Below are positions 1 to 11,877 of a stretch of DNA of 64,000 bases, one piece after another. Below the pieces are notes generated by a model. It ran no database searches. It had not been told where the DNA came from and saw only the letters and a list, made by a program, of their open reading frames with translations. This DNA comes from Lepidodermella squamata (Eukaryota > Gastrotricha). The DNA lies in contig JBLDXI010000036.1 of NCBI GenBank assembly GCA_047495785.1, positions 186,001 through 250,000 on the forward strand. The letters run 5' to 3'. The first letter of the stretch is position 1. Each line of letters begins with the position of its first letter. The position numbers and the translations under genes are program-made.

Positions 1-869
1 ACGTACACCTCCGAGCTGCTTGAAAACGATTGAAAGTGTTCGAGCACGCCGATATTTATTAATCTTTCAAAGATTACTATGAAATGTATACAATTATAAG
101 ACTGGAAACCCAATATGTTTTCGGTTTGTGATTCCAAAAAATTGGCGCGAATATAAGGATGTACACGAATAGAAGGAGCCTGTCTTTCATTAGTGTCAGT
201 CTTATGTACGAGCAAATACGGTACCTACTGTGATTATATTAATAATTCTCATAATAATTTTAAAAACTATGTTAAACAGCTCGACCTTAATAACTATTTG
301 ACTTCAGTAGTGAGGCGCCGTGACATTTAGTACCTATGACCATTTCGCCACTGTTGTTCGCGAACAAGAAGAAGAATGAATAATAAATAATAAAGTTCCG
401 GCGGAACTCTTTCATCAAGATCCGTTACCAACGATCTCTGCGCAAGTGCAAGCGAAACAATTGGCTATAGGTAGTTATGCAGTCTGGCTTGGTCTCATTG
501 AGTCGCCTCAGGGCGCGTTCAAGTAAAGACCCTGAGTTTATCTTGTCCAATGCTTAAATTGTGAAATTTGAAAGTAAAGCTGGAACTATTGGATTAGATT
601 GGAGTTTGTTTCTTGTTATCTATAATTATTGGCAACGTCAATAAACTGAAAACATGGTAGACATTGCGCCTGATCGGATTACGGACTAAGGACGAAGAAA
701 TTAGGTATATATCTCAATCGCTAATACAGACAGCTCTCATACTTTCTGGCCCGTATGCCTCGGCCACGGTTATGTCTTATGATAATGCTTCGTAGGATCA
801 AGACAAATTCTCAATCCCTGAAACGTTGAGCGAACTACATAGGGATAAAAAAGGATGATGATCACTGTG
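1..869. other. Non-coding stretch downstream of the first receptor gene
   Basis: I see no supportable gene, tRNA or obvious element here. It lies 3' of the minus-strand receptor gene that ends at 887. No long open frame and no protein similarity was recognised. Confidence 0.5.
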
Positions 870-875
870 TTTATT
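870..875 (-). terminator. Polyadenylation signal of receptor gene 1
   Basis: Read on the minus strand this is AATAAA, 12 bases past the stop codon of the receptor gene (stop at 887-889). Very short 3' UTRs fit the compact layout. Confidence 0.5.
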
Positions 876-886
876 CTCAGCATGTA

Positions 887-3220
887 CTAAACAGTTACAG
901 GCACTTCAGAGTAGAACAAATATGGGTATCTTGGCACAACGCCAAACAAAAAAATCGGTGTGATGATAATGAGAGTAATGTAAGAAAACAAGACAAATCG
1001 GTCCATAACATCAGCGATGAATTCCCACCGTTGAATTCGATAGATTTCCAACGTAATTTGCAGATCGTGATCCGCCTTGTCACTGCCAAACATTTTCTTA
1101 TCCGGATTTGTCTCAGTCGCGATCTGAATGTCGTGCTGGAAAATCGAATAGAAGCTACTGCGTAACATTTTCTCATACTCATCGTGCTGTTCTTCCTTGG
1201 TCGTTGGTAATCTCGGTTTTTTAACGCGGAAAACCGGCGCGAGAAAACACGCGGCATTGTACAACCACTCGGGCACAACCTGCTGCCGCCTTTGGTCACG
1301 GCTCTTCCGGAAGCAGATAAAGACCAAACCCTCGCCTAACATAGCTAGGCATATGTAAAGCATCGATAGATCAATGTAGTAGCACAGCAACGGGATTTTG
1401 TCAGAGGTTCGAGGTATGTCATCGATTATCATAAGCTGGAAAACGCCGTAGGCCAGGAGGCATGTGAAGGACAGCTCCAACTTTTCGCTGTCATCAACCG
1501 CAGCGGCGAATGTCGCAACTTCCGCCAGCGAAATTATCAAACTAGGCACGATAACATTGATAAGGTAGTACCCAATCTTCCTCTGAAGGACGAGGTCGAA
1601 TTCAACCCTGGAAAACGTATTGGTCGGGATGACGTACTGGACCCGTTTCACCCGTTGATCTGTACTAACAAGTGACCACTGTTCGTTCTCGATCCACCAC
1701 CTCTTCTGAATTGTGTCGCCGAAGTGGAAAACTTGGAATTCGACTGTGTACCGCCAGCTTTCCATGATAAAAGTGCAATTTTGGGTATCGAAAGGGAACA
1801 ATCGGATGTCGAAGTCACAGAATGCCTTAAAGGTCCCACCTGGCCGGTATGAGATGTAACCGTTGCTTGAGACTCGCACCATTTCCTGGTCGTGCATGAG
1901 CAACAGCTCGTAATGTTGTTCAGAGTTTATCATGGCGATTTCAGGGATCCAGATTTGTCTCTGCGGTGTTGTAACGCTGGGTACGCAGCAGTGGGGAAAG
2001 GTTCGGTTCCAGGTGTGAAATTCATCGAACCAATACTGAAATGGAGGACAGGAATGGGAGGGGGTTTTGAAATTATCGATAAGAAACCTACAAACAGCAG
2101 GTATCCAGACAGTTTCAGAGCTTTGTCTCGCTCAATCTAAGAAAATCATTGGTATATAAAATTGCAATAATTAATCCAGATTTTCTTTCGACGAGCCTTC
2201 CATTTGAAGAGTTCGAGCATAATTTCTGACATCTATGATAATTCTATTTCTGAGGCTTTGATGGATTGGTAATACTACTCTGATGGATGATGGATTGTTT
2301 CCGTCATTAGGACTTGCACCCAGTCCAGATAACCCCTCAGATACACAGTAGCTCATAAACTGAGACACGGTACCTCATATTCACGGTGCGAAGGACAGGG
2401 AAGCTGGGGTGTCGCGACACCCCAGCTCTGGGACTCCAAACCCGAGGAAGGCAGAAGAAACCACAGGGGGGATTCTCGGCCAGGTCCCAGAAATTAAGCA
2501 GAAAACACCTCAGCTCCCGGATCCTACTTCGCACACTGGCCACTCTAATATTGTGATAATAAATTTTACCTCACTGTTCTCTATCCCCATTCGTCAAGCT
2601 TTATATGTAGTTTCATTTATATGTATAACTCTAAAAGGTTCAGCTTCACAGAAATTCGGGATTCAATCTTAATCTTACTCTATCTATTGACCTTGGGACA
2701 TAAAACTGCGACTTTATCGGAAAGACTCGAGACCACTGCGAGACCAGCATAACAGTTGGGGTTAACGATCCCTAGATTCCGTTTAATTGGAATAAATTGA
2801 AGCGGAGAATGGTGAATGGTTCAGGGGTTAGGCAAAAATCTAAACCGGTGTCGCCGAAAAAGTTGTCAGAACGTTTTCATCTAGGCTAAAAATTCCGTGT
2901 TTGCTTACCACATCGTTGATGGTCGACAAAACGAGGCGAACTTCAATGTTTATCGGCTTGTTACTGCGCTTCAGAGGCCTCACCCAAGTCTCATGTTTGC
3001 CAAATACGTCTCGCGCGATGACATCCTCACTAATAGAGACATTGCGACACAGCGGCGAATTAGCTGAAACGGCCTGCTTTAATTTCTGCGGAACTATAAC
3101 TTCATCGCCGTTTTCGTCTATCGTAACATTGTACCATAAACTCTGGCCTGAAGTTGCTGCGATCACGTGGATCACGAAACAGAAGAGAATTTTCGCGAAA
3201 TTATGCGAGGTCAAAATCAT
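887..3220 (-). CDS. Cys-loop ligand-gated ion channel, copy 1 (nicotinic-like, non-alpha)
   Basis: Three-exon minus-strand gene, about 501 aa: exon 1 2909-3220 (signal peptide and start of the extracellular domain), exon 2 2092-2136 (15 residues), exon 3 887-2035. All junctions are GT-AG and in frame. The ATG at 3218-3220 opens a hydrophobic leader ending near ATSGQ. The extracellular domain has the signature Cys-loop, two cysteines 13 residues apart around DIRLFPFDTQN. Loop A reads WIPEIAMIN and loop B ESWRYT. The vicinal cysteines of loop C are absent; instead a CC pair lies earlier, in PHCCVPS. M1-M3 follow, with SEK at the start of M2 (the acidic residue usual in cation channels), then a short M3-M4 loop and M4 (DRFVLFSYITLIIITPIFLF). 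The family forms pentameric transmitter-gated channels in the plasma membrane. Cation selectivity is inference; the ligand is unknown. Confidence 0.82.
2383..2440. repeat. Dispersed repeat with palindromic core, copy 1
   Basis: The core from 2402 to 2427 is a perfect 26-base palindrome (each half AGCTGGGGTGTCG or its complement). It lies in the first intron of receptor gene 1 and shares flanks with the copy at 34118-34180. Confidence 0.65.
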
Positions 3221-3223
3221 GTT

Positions 3224-3475
3224 TTTTGACAAGATGAATGTCTCAATGTATGCTGGCTTGCGGCGATCTGAGAACAACAAATTGTGTAGTTAATTGAGCT
3301 GGTTCAATTGCTTGCGGTTGTTGTGATAAGTGCGTCACGGAAAAAAATACGCTTTAATATTTTATGATGGCGAGCCGTCGATTTGATTCGATGTCAAGTG
3401 CGATCACTTTATGTTTTATTTTATATTTAACCAGACATGAATTAATAAATCTGAGGACAAATATCTTATTCAGCT
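3224..3475 (-). promoter_or_regulatory. Upstream block of receptor gene 1, duplicated at receptor gene 2
   Basis: The roughly 250 bases upstream of the start codon match the region upstream of receptor gene 2 (about 6600-6805). The best-kept core, 3294-3338, holds TGATAAG directly followed by TGCGTCAC, a GATA-like word next to an ATF/CREB-like half site. Conservation may be recent duplication, selection, or both. Confidence 0.4.
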
Positions 3476-4600
3476 ATTATAAGAGTGATCTCGGGTACTT
3501 CCTAGAAATTTCTCGAGAGCAATCTAAAATTGAATTATTTTCCGAATCGCGGAATTCTTACCATTCGGTTCAGATTTCAAGCCAAGGTTAGTGATTTTCT
3601 TGTCTCATTATTTCGATACATTAATTCCATCTACTGCGCCTACCACTCAACCATCAGGCAGCTTCTATCTCGATGAAGTCAGAATATTCTGTTAATCACG
3701 TAGGATCATGGCTAGGAAAAGCTAACAGCTCCACACTTATGTCTCTAATCAGCCTAGCATGTGCATTGGCGACTCAGTTTTGCTTCGAGATACAAATCAG
3801 CTAATAAACCTAGTTCATTCCTAGCCGCGTAGAGAACATGAAGAACTCGCACTGGAACTTTGAAATATGAATTCAAAGCGGTTTTTAAGCAGGATCTTCT
3901 CGCTAAATGCATGATACCACAGTCCATTCAGCCATCCGAGCATTCGGCCACAGTCCATGGTCCCGTTTCACTCGATCATCAGCCATTTTTAAACTAATTT
4001 CAACCAGAAATGCGTTAGCTCATCTTTAGCCATTTGGTAATGGAACTCGCTCAGCTTTAGCAATTAACTCAGGTTTTCCCTAGGCCCATTCTTGAGCATT
4101 ATTTCGTGATCTTTGGTCTATTAGAAAGGGGAAACAGTCCAAGTTAAGAAACAAGAGATTCGAGATGTCGAGAGCCTGTCGGCTCCGTTATTGACCTTCG
4201 TTTTCAAGGCCTGTGGAATTAGGTCCTTAATTAAGTTAGGCTGAATCTAGAGTATTTCCATCGCTTCATTCCATCAGTCCATCCTATCAATTCCATTGCT
4301 TCATTCACGCCGAGTTAACTTACTGAAATTTTGAACATCAAGGCTGCTGAATGGCCTCACATTTCAGCCTACAAAGCTCGCAATCGCTTCCATTATCGCA
4401 GTTCAGCTGCCACACCCTGACACATCTCAATCATATATCGAAGGCCTCATGAATCTCAATAGACGAAACTCAATTGGGCTGATCGAAAAGCATCAAGTCA
4501 GTCAAGCGGGATAGAACAGTTGATAGTGGATGCGAGCTAGAGGTTGTGTAACGCTTTTTGAGACACTGAAAGCAATGCTATTGATGATTTGACTGTATTT
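3476..4600. other. Non-coding spacer between the two receptor genes
   Basis: No gene recognised. One short open frame (3364-3591, plus) starts inside the duplicated upstream block and has no family features; I take it as chance. Confidence 0.5.
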
Positions 4601-4610
4601 AGTCTCTTAG

Positions 4611-6588
4611 CTAAACTGTCACAGGCTGCTCAGAGTAGAACAAATATGGATACATAGGCACAATGCCAAACAAGAAAATCGGTGTGATGATAATGAGTGT
4701 GATATAAGAAAACAAAACAAATCGGTCCATAACATCAGCGATGAATTCCCATCGTTGAATTCGATAGATTTCCAAAGTAAGCTGCCGGTCATGAGCCGCC
4801 TTATCGCTGCCGAACATTTTCTTATCAGGATTCGTCTCAGTCGCGATTTGGATATCGTGTTGAAAAATCGAATAGTAGCTACCACGCAGCATTTTCTCAT
4901 ATTCATCGTCCTGTTCTTCCTTCGTCGTAGGCAATCGCGGCTGTTTCACGCTAAAAACCGGCGCGACAAAGCAAGCGACACCATACAGAAACTCTGGGAC
5001 AACCTGTTGGTGCCGTTGGTCACGGCCTTTCCGGAAGCAAATGAAGACCAGCCCTTCGCCTAACATCGCTAGGCATATGTAAAGCATCGATAAATCGATG
5101 TAGTAGCACAACAACGGGATCTTGTCCGAGGTTCGAGGTATGTCGTCGATTATCATAAGTTGGAAAACGCCGTAGGCCAAGAGGCATGTGAAGGACAGTT
5201 CCAACTTCTCGCTGTCGTGAACCTCAACGGCAAATGTCGCAACTTCCGCCAGGGAAATTATCACACTAGGCACGATAACATTGATAAGGTAGTACCCAAT
5301 CTTTCTTCGAATTACCAGGTCGAACTCAACCCGGGAAAACGTGTTTGTCGGTATGACGTACTGAACTTGCTTCAGCCTTTGATCCGTTCTGACCAGGGAC
5401 CATTGTTCGTTCTCGATCCACCACCTTTTCTGAATTGTATCGCCGAAACGGAACACCTGAAATTCGACTGTGTACCGCCAGCTTTCCATGATTAGCGTGC
5501 AGTTTTGGGTATCGAAAGGGAACAATCGAATGTCGAAGTCGCAGAAAGCTTTGAAGGTGCCACCCGGCCGGTAAGAGACGTAGCCGTTGCTGGAAACTCG
5601 CGCCATTTCTTGATCGTGCATAAGCAGAAGTTCGTAGTGTTGTTCGGAGTTGATCATCGCGATTTCAGGGATCCAGATCTCCTTTTGGGGGACGGTTACG
5701 CTAGGCACGCAGCAGTGGGGGAATGTTCGGTTCCAAGTGTGAAATTCATCGAACCAATACTAAGTCATGGAAAAATGACGTGGTCTCGAGTTTATTTGAT
5801 TAGGAACTTACAAAAAGCAGATATCCAGATATCTTCAGAGCTTTGTCTCGCTCAATCTGTAAATAGGAAATGATTTTTCACTTTTCAATATTCAAGAATT
5901 GGATGAGCCTTTGGCCTTAGATAAATTCCTATTCCCTGAGGTAAAATGACGAATTTAGAAATGTACAGGATTTTTCCAACATTTTGCCAAATTTGTCGAG
6001 GATTTTTGAAGGTACTAGACACCCAATTACAGTGCCGGATTTTCTTGTAGCCCGAATCCCGAATGTACCAAAATGAAGGAGTTTTAGGTAATCAACACAG
6101 AAAGACGTATATGAAGGTAAACTGAACATAATACAAATACAAAATCCCGGACAAGTATAGGATAGGATGGTTTGGTTACTTTTGTGGCCATAAGATCCTT
6201 TACTGAACACTGAATATCGTACTGCTTTTCAGGTTCAGGCTTTCTCTATTCAACCGTTACAAGTAAGTTTCCGGCTTACCACGTCGTTGATGGTCGACAG
6301 TACGAGGCGAACTTCAACGCTCATTGGCCTGCTGCTGCGCTTCAGAGGCCTCACCCACGTTTTATGCTTGCCAAAAATATCCTCCGCAACGACATTCTCG
6401 CTGACCGTGATATTTCGACAAATCGGCGAATTTGGGGGGATGGCTTGCTTCAATCTCTGCGGAATTATGACTTCATCGCCATTTTCGTCTATAGTAACAT
6501 TGTAACGGAAACTTTGGCCCGAAGTTGATCGGATCATGTGGATAAAAAATAAAAGAATGTTCGCGAAATTTTTCGAGGTCAAAGTCAT
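4611..6588 (-). CDS. Cys-loop ligand-gated ion channel, copy 2 (nicotinic-like, non-alpha)
   Basis: Tandem paralog of the gene at 887-3220, with identical exon structure: exon 1 6280-6588, exon 2 5812-5856, exon 3 4611-5759, about 500 aa. The leader is followed by STSGQSFRYN. Loop A (WIPEIAMINS), the Cys-loop (CDFDIRLFPFDTQNC), loop B (ESWRYT), M1 to M4 and the C-terminal YSEQPVTV are all present. As in copy 1, loop C has no cysteine pair while PHCCVPS carries one near the middle of the extracellular domain. The two proteins are very close throughout, so the duplication is recent. No frameshift or stop was seen in either copy. They could co-assemble, or each could form homomers; the sequence does not say. 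Confidence 0.82.
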
Positions 6589-6591
6589 TTT

Positions 6592-6805
6592 TTTCGTCTC
6601 GGCTCGCGGCGATCTCAGATCAACAAATGTAAATTGAGCTGGCTCAGTGGCTTGCGGTTGTTGTGATAAGTGCGTCACAGAATATATGAAAAGGCTTGAA
6701 TATTTGATGATGGCGAGCCGATGAAGAATCGATTTGATATCAAGTGCGATCGCTTGTATTCATGTAACCAGACATGAATTAACAAATCTAAGGACAAATA
6801 TCTTA
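6592..6805 (-). promoter_or_regulatory. Upstream block of receptor gene 2
   Basis: Counterpart of the block at 3224-3475, with the same TGATAAG-TGCGTCAC core at 6664-6678 and a shared stretch further upstream beginning ACCAGACATGAATTAA (about 6767). Confidence 0.4.
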
Positions 6806-7340
6806 TTCATTCAAGTACGATCTCTGTGATTTTCTAGATAATTCTTGAGAACAAGATAAGAATTGCTATAAAAAGAACAAATCCTAACGTGTGGAATTGT
6901 CTATTTATTTGAGGTAGGTCTTTCCTTTAATGCGAATCTTTGTTTGACTATTTGATAGGTCTCGCCATAGTCTGTGCTAAGACTAGTTTTTGGCAGCGAT
7001 TCCTAATTGCTAATGCCTAGGAATCGATTACAGAAAACATCGATTTTTTTCTATGTTAGACGTGTTAGTAGCGAACTCTGAAGATGTCTGCTACCAAAAG
7101 CCAAAGAAGCCCAATGGTTTGAGGCACCTGAAAAGCTGAGATCACCAATCTTCGCTTTAATATCCAATTATTTTAATGCGAAAAAATAAAAATATGTCTT
7201 GAAATGATTTATTGCGAAATTGATTTCTAGAATTTTCGAGATTGCTTTTCCAGAAAGGGCAATAAAAATTACCATTTAATAACGATCTTTGGTAAAAAAA
7301 TTTTCCAGATATCACCATTTAATAGAAACAAATTCAGTTG
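6806..7340. other. AT-rich spacer
   Basis: No gene recognised. Ordinary AT-rich sequence up to the left end of the TIR element. Confidence 0.4.
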
Positions 7341-8728
7341 GGGGGATGTGATCGAAGCAAATGTGTAAATTTTAGTTTAACCTGATATTTTTTAATTGAT
7401 TTCAAATTTTCGAAAGTGTGATCGAAGTAAATAAACTTAGGTTTTCGGGCGAAAATTACTTTATTTAAATAAAATCGCGCATTTCATAGTTTCGCAACAA
7501 TGGCGACGATTGTTGCATAACACTGTCTGTTCAGCACATGTACAGTAATTCGGATTTTTATGCTTTTTGTAGCTTTTATCGCACTCTGATTATTTGTCTG
7601 GACCTGCTTACAACATGGGCAAAAGGGAACATTCAATTTGAACTCTTATTTCATACAATTAGGGTGAAATTTGGCTAATGCAGCCTGAAGCGGATTTTCT
7701 TGGAATGGGAATATTTCTAGCGGGACTAGTCAGACCCGAAAGTGTTGCACTGTTCTCGCAGTTTAATACAGGCTCTCTTTATATTGCTGATAGTGTAAAT
7801 CAAACCAATATTATTGCCCGGATTGTTCATGAAAAGCTGCAGCTTCGATATATTTCGGAATTTTGATTCGTGTGGGTTGAAAGAAGGGAGAATAGGTAAT
7901 GCAAGCACATGGCTGACATCAAGATTATAATTTTCCAGAAATTTGCCTGATTTGAAAATTGGCAGCGGGGCAATCAACCTAAACATCTAGCTATGTATTT
8001 CGATTATTGATTTGGAAATTCATGAATAATTTCTGATATTAAATGCAGAATGACTGCCGATAAATCTGATAAGAACGCGATTTTCGCTGCTCGCTGATAC
8101 GGCCCTGATTTTATGGTCAGGTTAGGTTAGGGTCGGGGTTAGGGTTTGAGGCAAGCTTGTTTCGGGGTCCGAAAATACCAAAATACATATGGCCAAAATT
8201 TGCGCCATTTGTGGAAGCAACAAAATTCGCATCCATGTACGAGCATCGCTCAGCGAAATCGAAGATTTCGGTTACGTTTACTAGTACCTTAAAGTGAAAA
8301 AATTATGGCACTATTGCTGTCCTCGTAAGTGCTGCTGAAAACGTATCCCTGAACACGCGATGAATCAGCATATTCATTGTTGCGCAAGAGATTTCAGCTA
8401 AAAACTTGATTAATTTTGCGATAAAAAGCCATATTTTAATAAAATCTAAGTCCTGCCTCGAGCAAGACATAGATTTTATTTGATTTATGGTATTTTTCGT
8501 CGATTTCGAGCTATTTTTAGCCAAATTTATTAGAATAATGTCAAGAATGAGGTCAAAAAGTAAAAAGCAGGAGAATCAATTTGATTTCGCTCGGTTTTTA
8601 TTTAAAATTTGCCCCAAAGTAAATTTTCAAATTAATTTTGGCCGAAAACAGCGAATATTTAATAATTTTGGGTAAATTATAATAAATTCATACGAATAAT
8701 AAATTTTTTTGCTTCGATCACATCCCCC
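7341..8728. mobile_element. TIR-flanked non-autonomous element
   Basis: The left end reads GGGGGATGTGATCGAAGCAA and the right end is its reverse complement, giving terminal inverted repeats of about 20 bases around 1.39 kb. TTG or TTGG lies on both outer sides and may be the target-site duplication. Another copy of the GTGATCGAAG word lies inside near 7420. No transposase-like frame is present, so this is a MITE-like or internally deleted DNA transposon. It holds a short TTAGGG-like patch (8120-8150) and a hairpin near 8445-8480. Confidence 0.6.
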
Positions 8729-9329
8729 TTGGAAAGATTAAATATGAAGAATTTTTGAAATAAATAAATTTCAAAGAAATTAAATTAAATTAAATTGAAT
8801 AATAAAATAAATTAAATTAAATAATCAATTTCTATTAAATTTTCGGGGATTGCATACTGCTCAATTAAAACCAAAATTGGAAGCTCGATTCATATAGCTT
8901 GGTCGATGGGCTAGTTCCAAATGAAATTCCGAAAAATTTGCGAAGCTTAAAAAATGGGATATTTCAATATAATTCGGATTCGGATATACCCAAAGTTGTG
9001 GCTGGTAAATAATTGCAAACTGAAAAAACCGAAATGCGGTGGGTGTATTTATTGGATAGCTATAACAGTTTAATAATTGTCTCGAGTGCCTCGCGCCCAC
9101 CAACGCTCGTACATATCCTCGATTTACGAGCCAAAAATATATGCTGAACAACTCCCCCTCCATTTCTAAAAATTCCGCCCAATAATTGAAGATGAGAAAT
9201 GTGTGGGGAAAATTTTAATTCAATTATATCGCCAACGTATCAATCATTTACGGAAATTTCGCGCTTAGAAACTAAAATCAAATCCCTAGCAACCGATGTT
9301 GAAAAATCGACAAAAAATATTTTCCATCA
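8729..9329. other. AT-rich spacer
   Basis: Includes a low-complexity AAATTAAATTAAAT run near 8778-8825. The frames here (8861-9163 minus, 9199-9576 plus) show no family features. Confidence 0.4.
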
Positions 9330-9335
9330 TTTATT
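9330..9335 (-). terminator. Polyadenylation signal of the glycosyltransferase-like gene
   Basis: AATAAA on the minus strand, about 20 bases beyond the stop codon at 9356-9358. Confidence 0.5.
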
Positions 9336-9355
9336 CACAAAAAAATTGTATCGAT

Positions 9356-11206
9356 TCAAAGTCCGGAGTTATAGCCCATCGGAATTCCGAAGCCGAAATC
9401 GTTCGGGCCAATTTTGTTGTAGTAATGAAACGAGCACTGCGTTGACCCGGATTGAAACGAAACCCGCCTGCCATAGCCATAACCATCGACCTTATTCTTG
9501 TTATTATGCTGAAACCGCAGCGTTGGAACAAGCGAGTACAACGACGCCATCTCGCCAAAGCCGCTTCGGGGTATAATTAACCTGTCCATGCGGGTCAGCG
9601 CGTACCAATCTAAAAAGGTCTTCGCGCCGAACAGCCATAATTCACTTTTATTAAGGCGGCTGTCAGGTCGTGACCTAGACGAGTGAACGGTCACTAAATT
9701 GGCGCAATAATCCGCGCTGTTCGCCACCTTAATAAAATAATTAGAAGCGGCGTGACCTAATTTTCGCTCGAGGCCTTGCGTGAATAGTGACCTAGTTTCA
9801 TTTTCTGACCTGTCCATAGTCAGGAAAATTATAACGTTTTTCGGGCCGCTTTTAGTAATAAAATCAGCTGCGATTTCGCCGAAGCACGTGACCTGATTGC
9901 CGGACACCCTGGTCGCATTTACGTCGCCTCGCCGAATTTGAACGCCGATTTTTAAGGAGTCAGACCAGAATTTTTCGCCGCCTAATGGGTCGACCAGGCA
10001 TTTTCTGAATAAATTCGCGAGTTCATCGCCAGGCCGGGGCAGGAGGGTTCGAAAAGCTGCAGATGCCAGAATTGATCCGTCGATTTTTTCTTGAATAAAA
10101 TGCTGGAAAACAGGGTGGAAACTCGGGTTTTTCAACAAACCAGCGATTCCTGTCATCGAATTAGCTCGAATTATTACGAAATTTCGATTTGATAAGTTAA
10201 AAGGTAATTTCGGGTTCGCTGCCCATTTTTCTAGCATTTTCTCGCCAGGTTGATTCCGGAAAATTACCGCAGACCCATTGTCGGTTTTTCGTGATTTTTC
10301 CACAATTTCCTGGTATTTTTCACGTGCGATTTTGTAGGCTTCGAAATTGATGCCCTGCGGGAAGTAATCGGTCAATTTATTGCGGTAATTCCATTGAACG
10401 TGGAAAGGTCGATGAAGGCCGATTGCGAGGTAGAATATGCTGGCCATGCCTCGTAAACGATCAGCAAATCCGACTTCTTTCATACTTTCCGAAGTGATGA
10501 ACTATTAAAATATAAAATTTTAATAGAATTATCCGATATTATTCGTCAGATTAATAATTGAAAGAAATAAATTTGTAAATAATTTTAGCAATCCTGGATT
10601 AAATTTCTTGAAATTTTAATAAAAATTCAGAAAAATGCTTCAAGGTTGGAAAAATTCGAAGCAAAGCTAAAAAATTGGTTCAACTGAATTTTTGAGAAAC
10701 ATTAGCGAATTTTTATATTGTGAGCCAGAGACATTATTTTGAGAAATTTTTACAATTTCGAAATTTCTTAGAGAATTTTTTCGAGATCAGTAGAATTTTT
10801 TTCCCAAATTCAATTTCATAGATTTGATGGGCTGAAGCTTGAGAATTATTCAAACCTGAACGATTTCCTCATTCGAATTCCTCAGCTTGTAAGAAATCGG
10901 ATCCAACCAGAATTTCCGGATAGCCTCTACGAATTTTTCGGTTTGCTGGTTCCGAATTGCCAGATCAGCTTCGATTTCCTCATCGGAAATCAGTGGACCA
11001 GAACCAAGGCTACTTTCATTTTTCAACAAAATCGCATCGATCATTCGATCCCATTTAGCCTCAATCTTCTCCTTAGGAATTCCAACATAATTTTCTGGAG
11101 CGATTTCGATATTTTGGCTCTGGAAATCTTGAATGAAGAACAAAATAGCGAAGAGGCAAGCAATAATCGCAAGAGCGATCGTATTTTTCAAATTTACTCT
11201 AGCCAT
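9356..11206 (-). CDS. Type II membrane glycosyltransferase, fucosyltransferase-like
   Basis: Two exons, 10856-11206 and 9356-10501, joined in frame across a 354-base GT-AG intron; about 498 aa. The N-terminus has a short cytoplasmic end (MARVNLKN) and one hydrophobic segment (about residues 9-26), the usual layout of Golgi glycosyltransferases. The second exon begins near GFADRLRGMASIFYLA, which resembles the GLGDRLRG-type motif of fucosyltransferase-like enzymes. Further on it has IGVQIRRGDV, resembling the donor-binding motif of GDP-fucose enzymes, and a C-terminal IIPRSGFGEMASL motif that also recurs in such enzymes. I infer transfer of fucose from GDP-fucose in the Golgi lumen. The exact family is not certain and other sugar transferases are possible. 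Confidence 0.6.
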
Positions 11207-11770
11207 TCATGAAGCAGAATAAAAGCATTACAATAAATTCGAAAAAAAATTCCATCAATAGGAGCACGTGAAAAAATCGATATTCAGGAGTAGCCAATGA
11301 AAAAATACGATTTTATGAAATATATCTTGAAAGTATGAATAAATAATGAAAATATTTTTTCAGACATTTTTATATAAAAATTTTGAAGATTAATATTTTC
11401 ATTAAAATAAAAGAATTGATTTCTAATATAGCCCCTCGATTATCGAATTGTTTACAAAATCGATTTTAGCACCAGCCAGTAACAGATCAAAAATTGTCTG
11501 AGATGACTCATTGTATTTTACCCAGCTGAATGTGTTAAAAAAATCTTTGGCATTTCTTCAAGGTAAATAAATCGCAAATCGCAATAAGCATTAACACGAT
11601 GATTAATTATTGCTGCTGCAATCTGAGAATAGACGATTAGTTTTTCCGATCGATGCGTGCTCTATAGATACGTGCGAGTAATCTAAACAATTTGGACAAT
11701 TTGCGGCATGAATAAATAACAGCGCAGGGTGTTGAATAAATAGCAACCGGCCAGCTATCACCCTGGAACC
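11207..11770. other. Spacer between divergent genes
   Basis: Region between the minus-strand transferase gene and the plus-strand ankyrin gene. It must hold both promoters. Apart from the TATA box at 11771 no motif stands out. I searched it for a glutaminase catalytic domain belonging to the ankyrin gene and saw none. Confidence 0.5.
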
Positions 11771-11778
11771 TATATAAA
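11771..11778 (+). promoter_or_regulatory. TATA box of the ankyrin gene
   Basis: TATATAAA, 107 bases before the start codon at 11878. It argues that transcription starts here and that the gene has no upstream exons for a catalytic domain. Confidence 0.55.
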
Positions 11779-11877
11779 CCAGCGAAGCGTGGCACTTGAA
11801 TCTGTAAATCACAGCATTTTCTCGAATTACTCGCAATTTTTTGGTATAATATTAAGTACGGAAATAACTGGGTCACG

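Noticed and set aside
895-1299. Minus-strand frames of 134 and 63 aa in receptor gene 1
   Set aside because: Out-of-frame shadows of the receptor coding exon.
4755-5873. Several plus-strand frames across receptor gene 2
   Set aside because: Antisense shadows of a strongly supported minus-strand gene.
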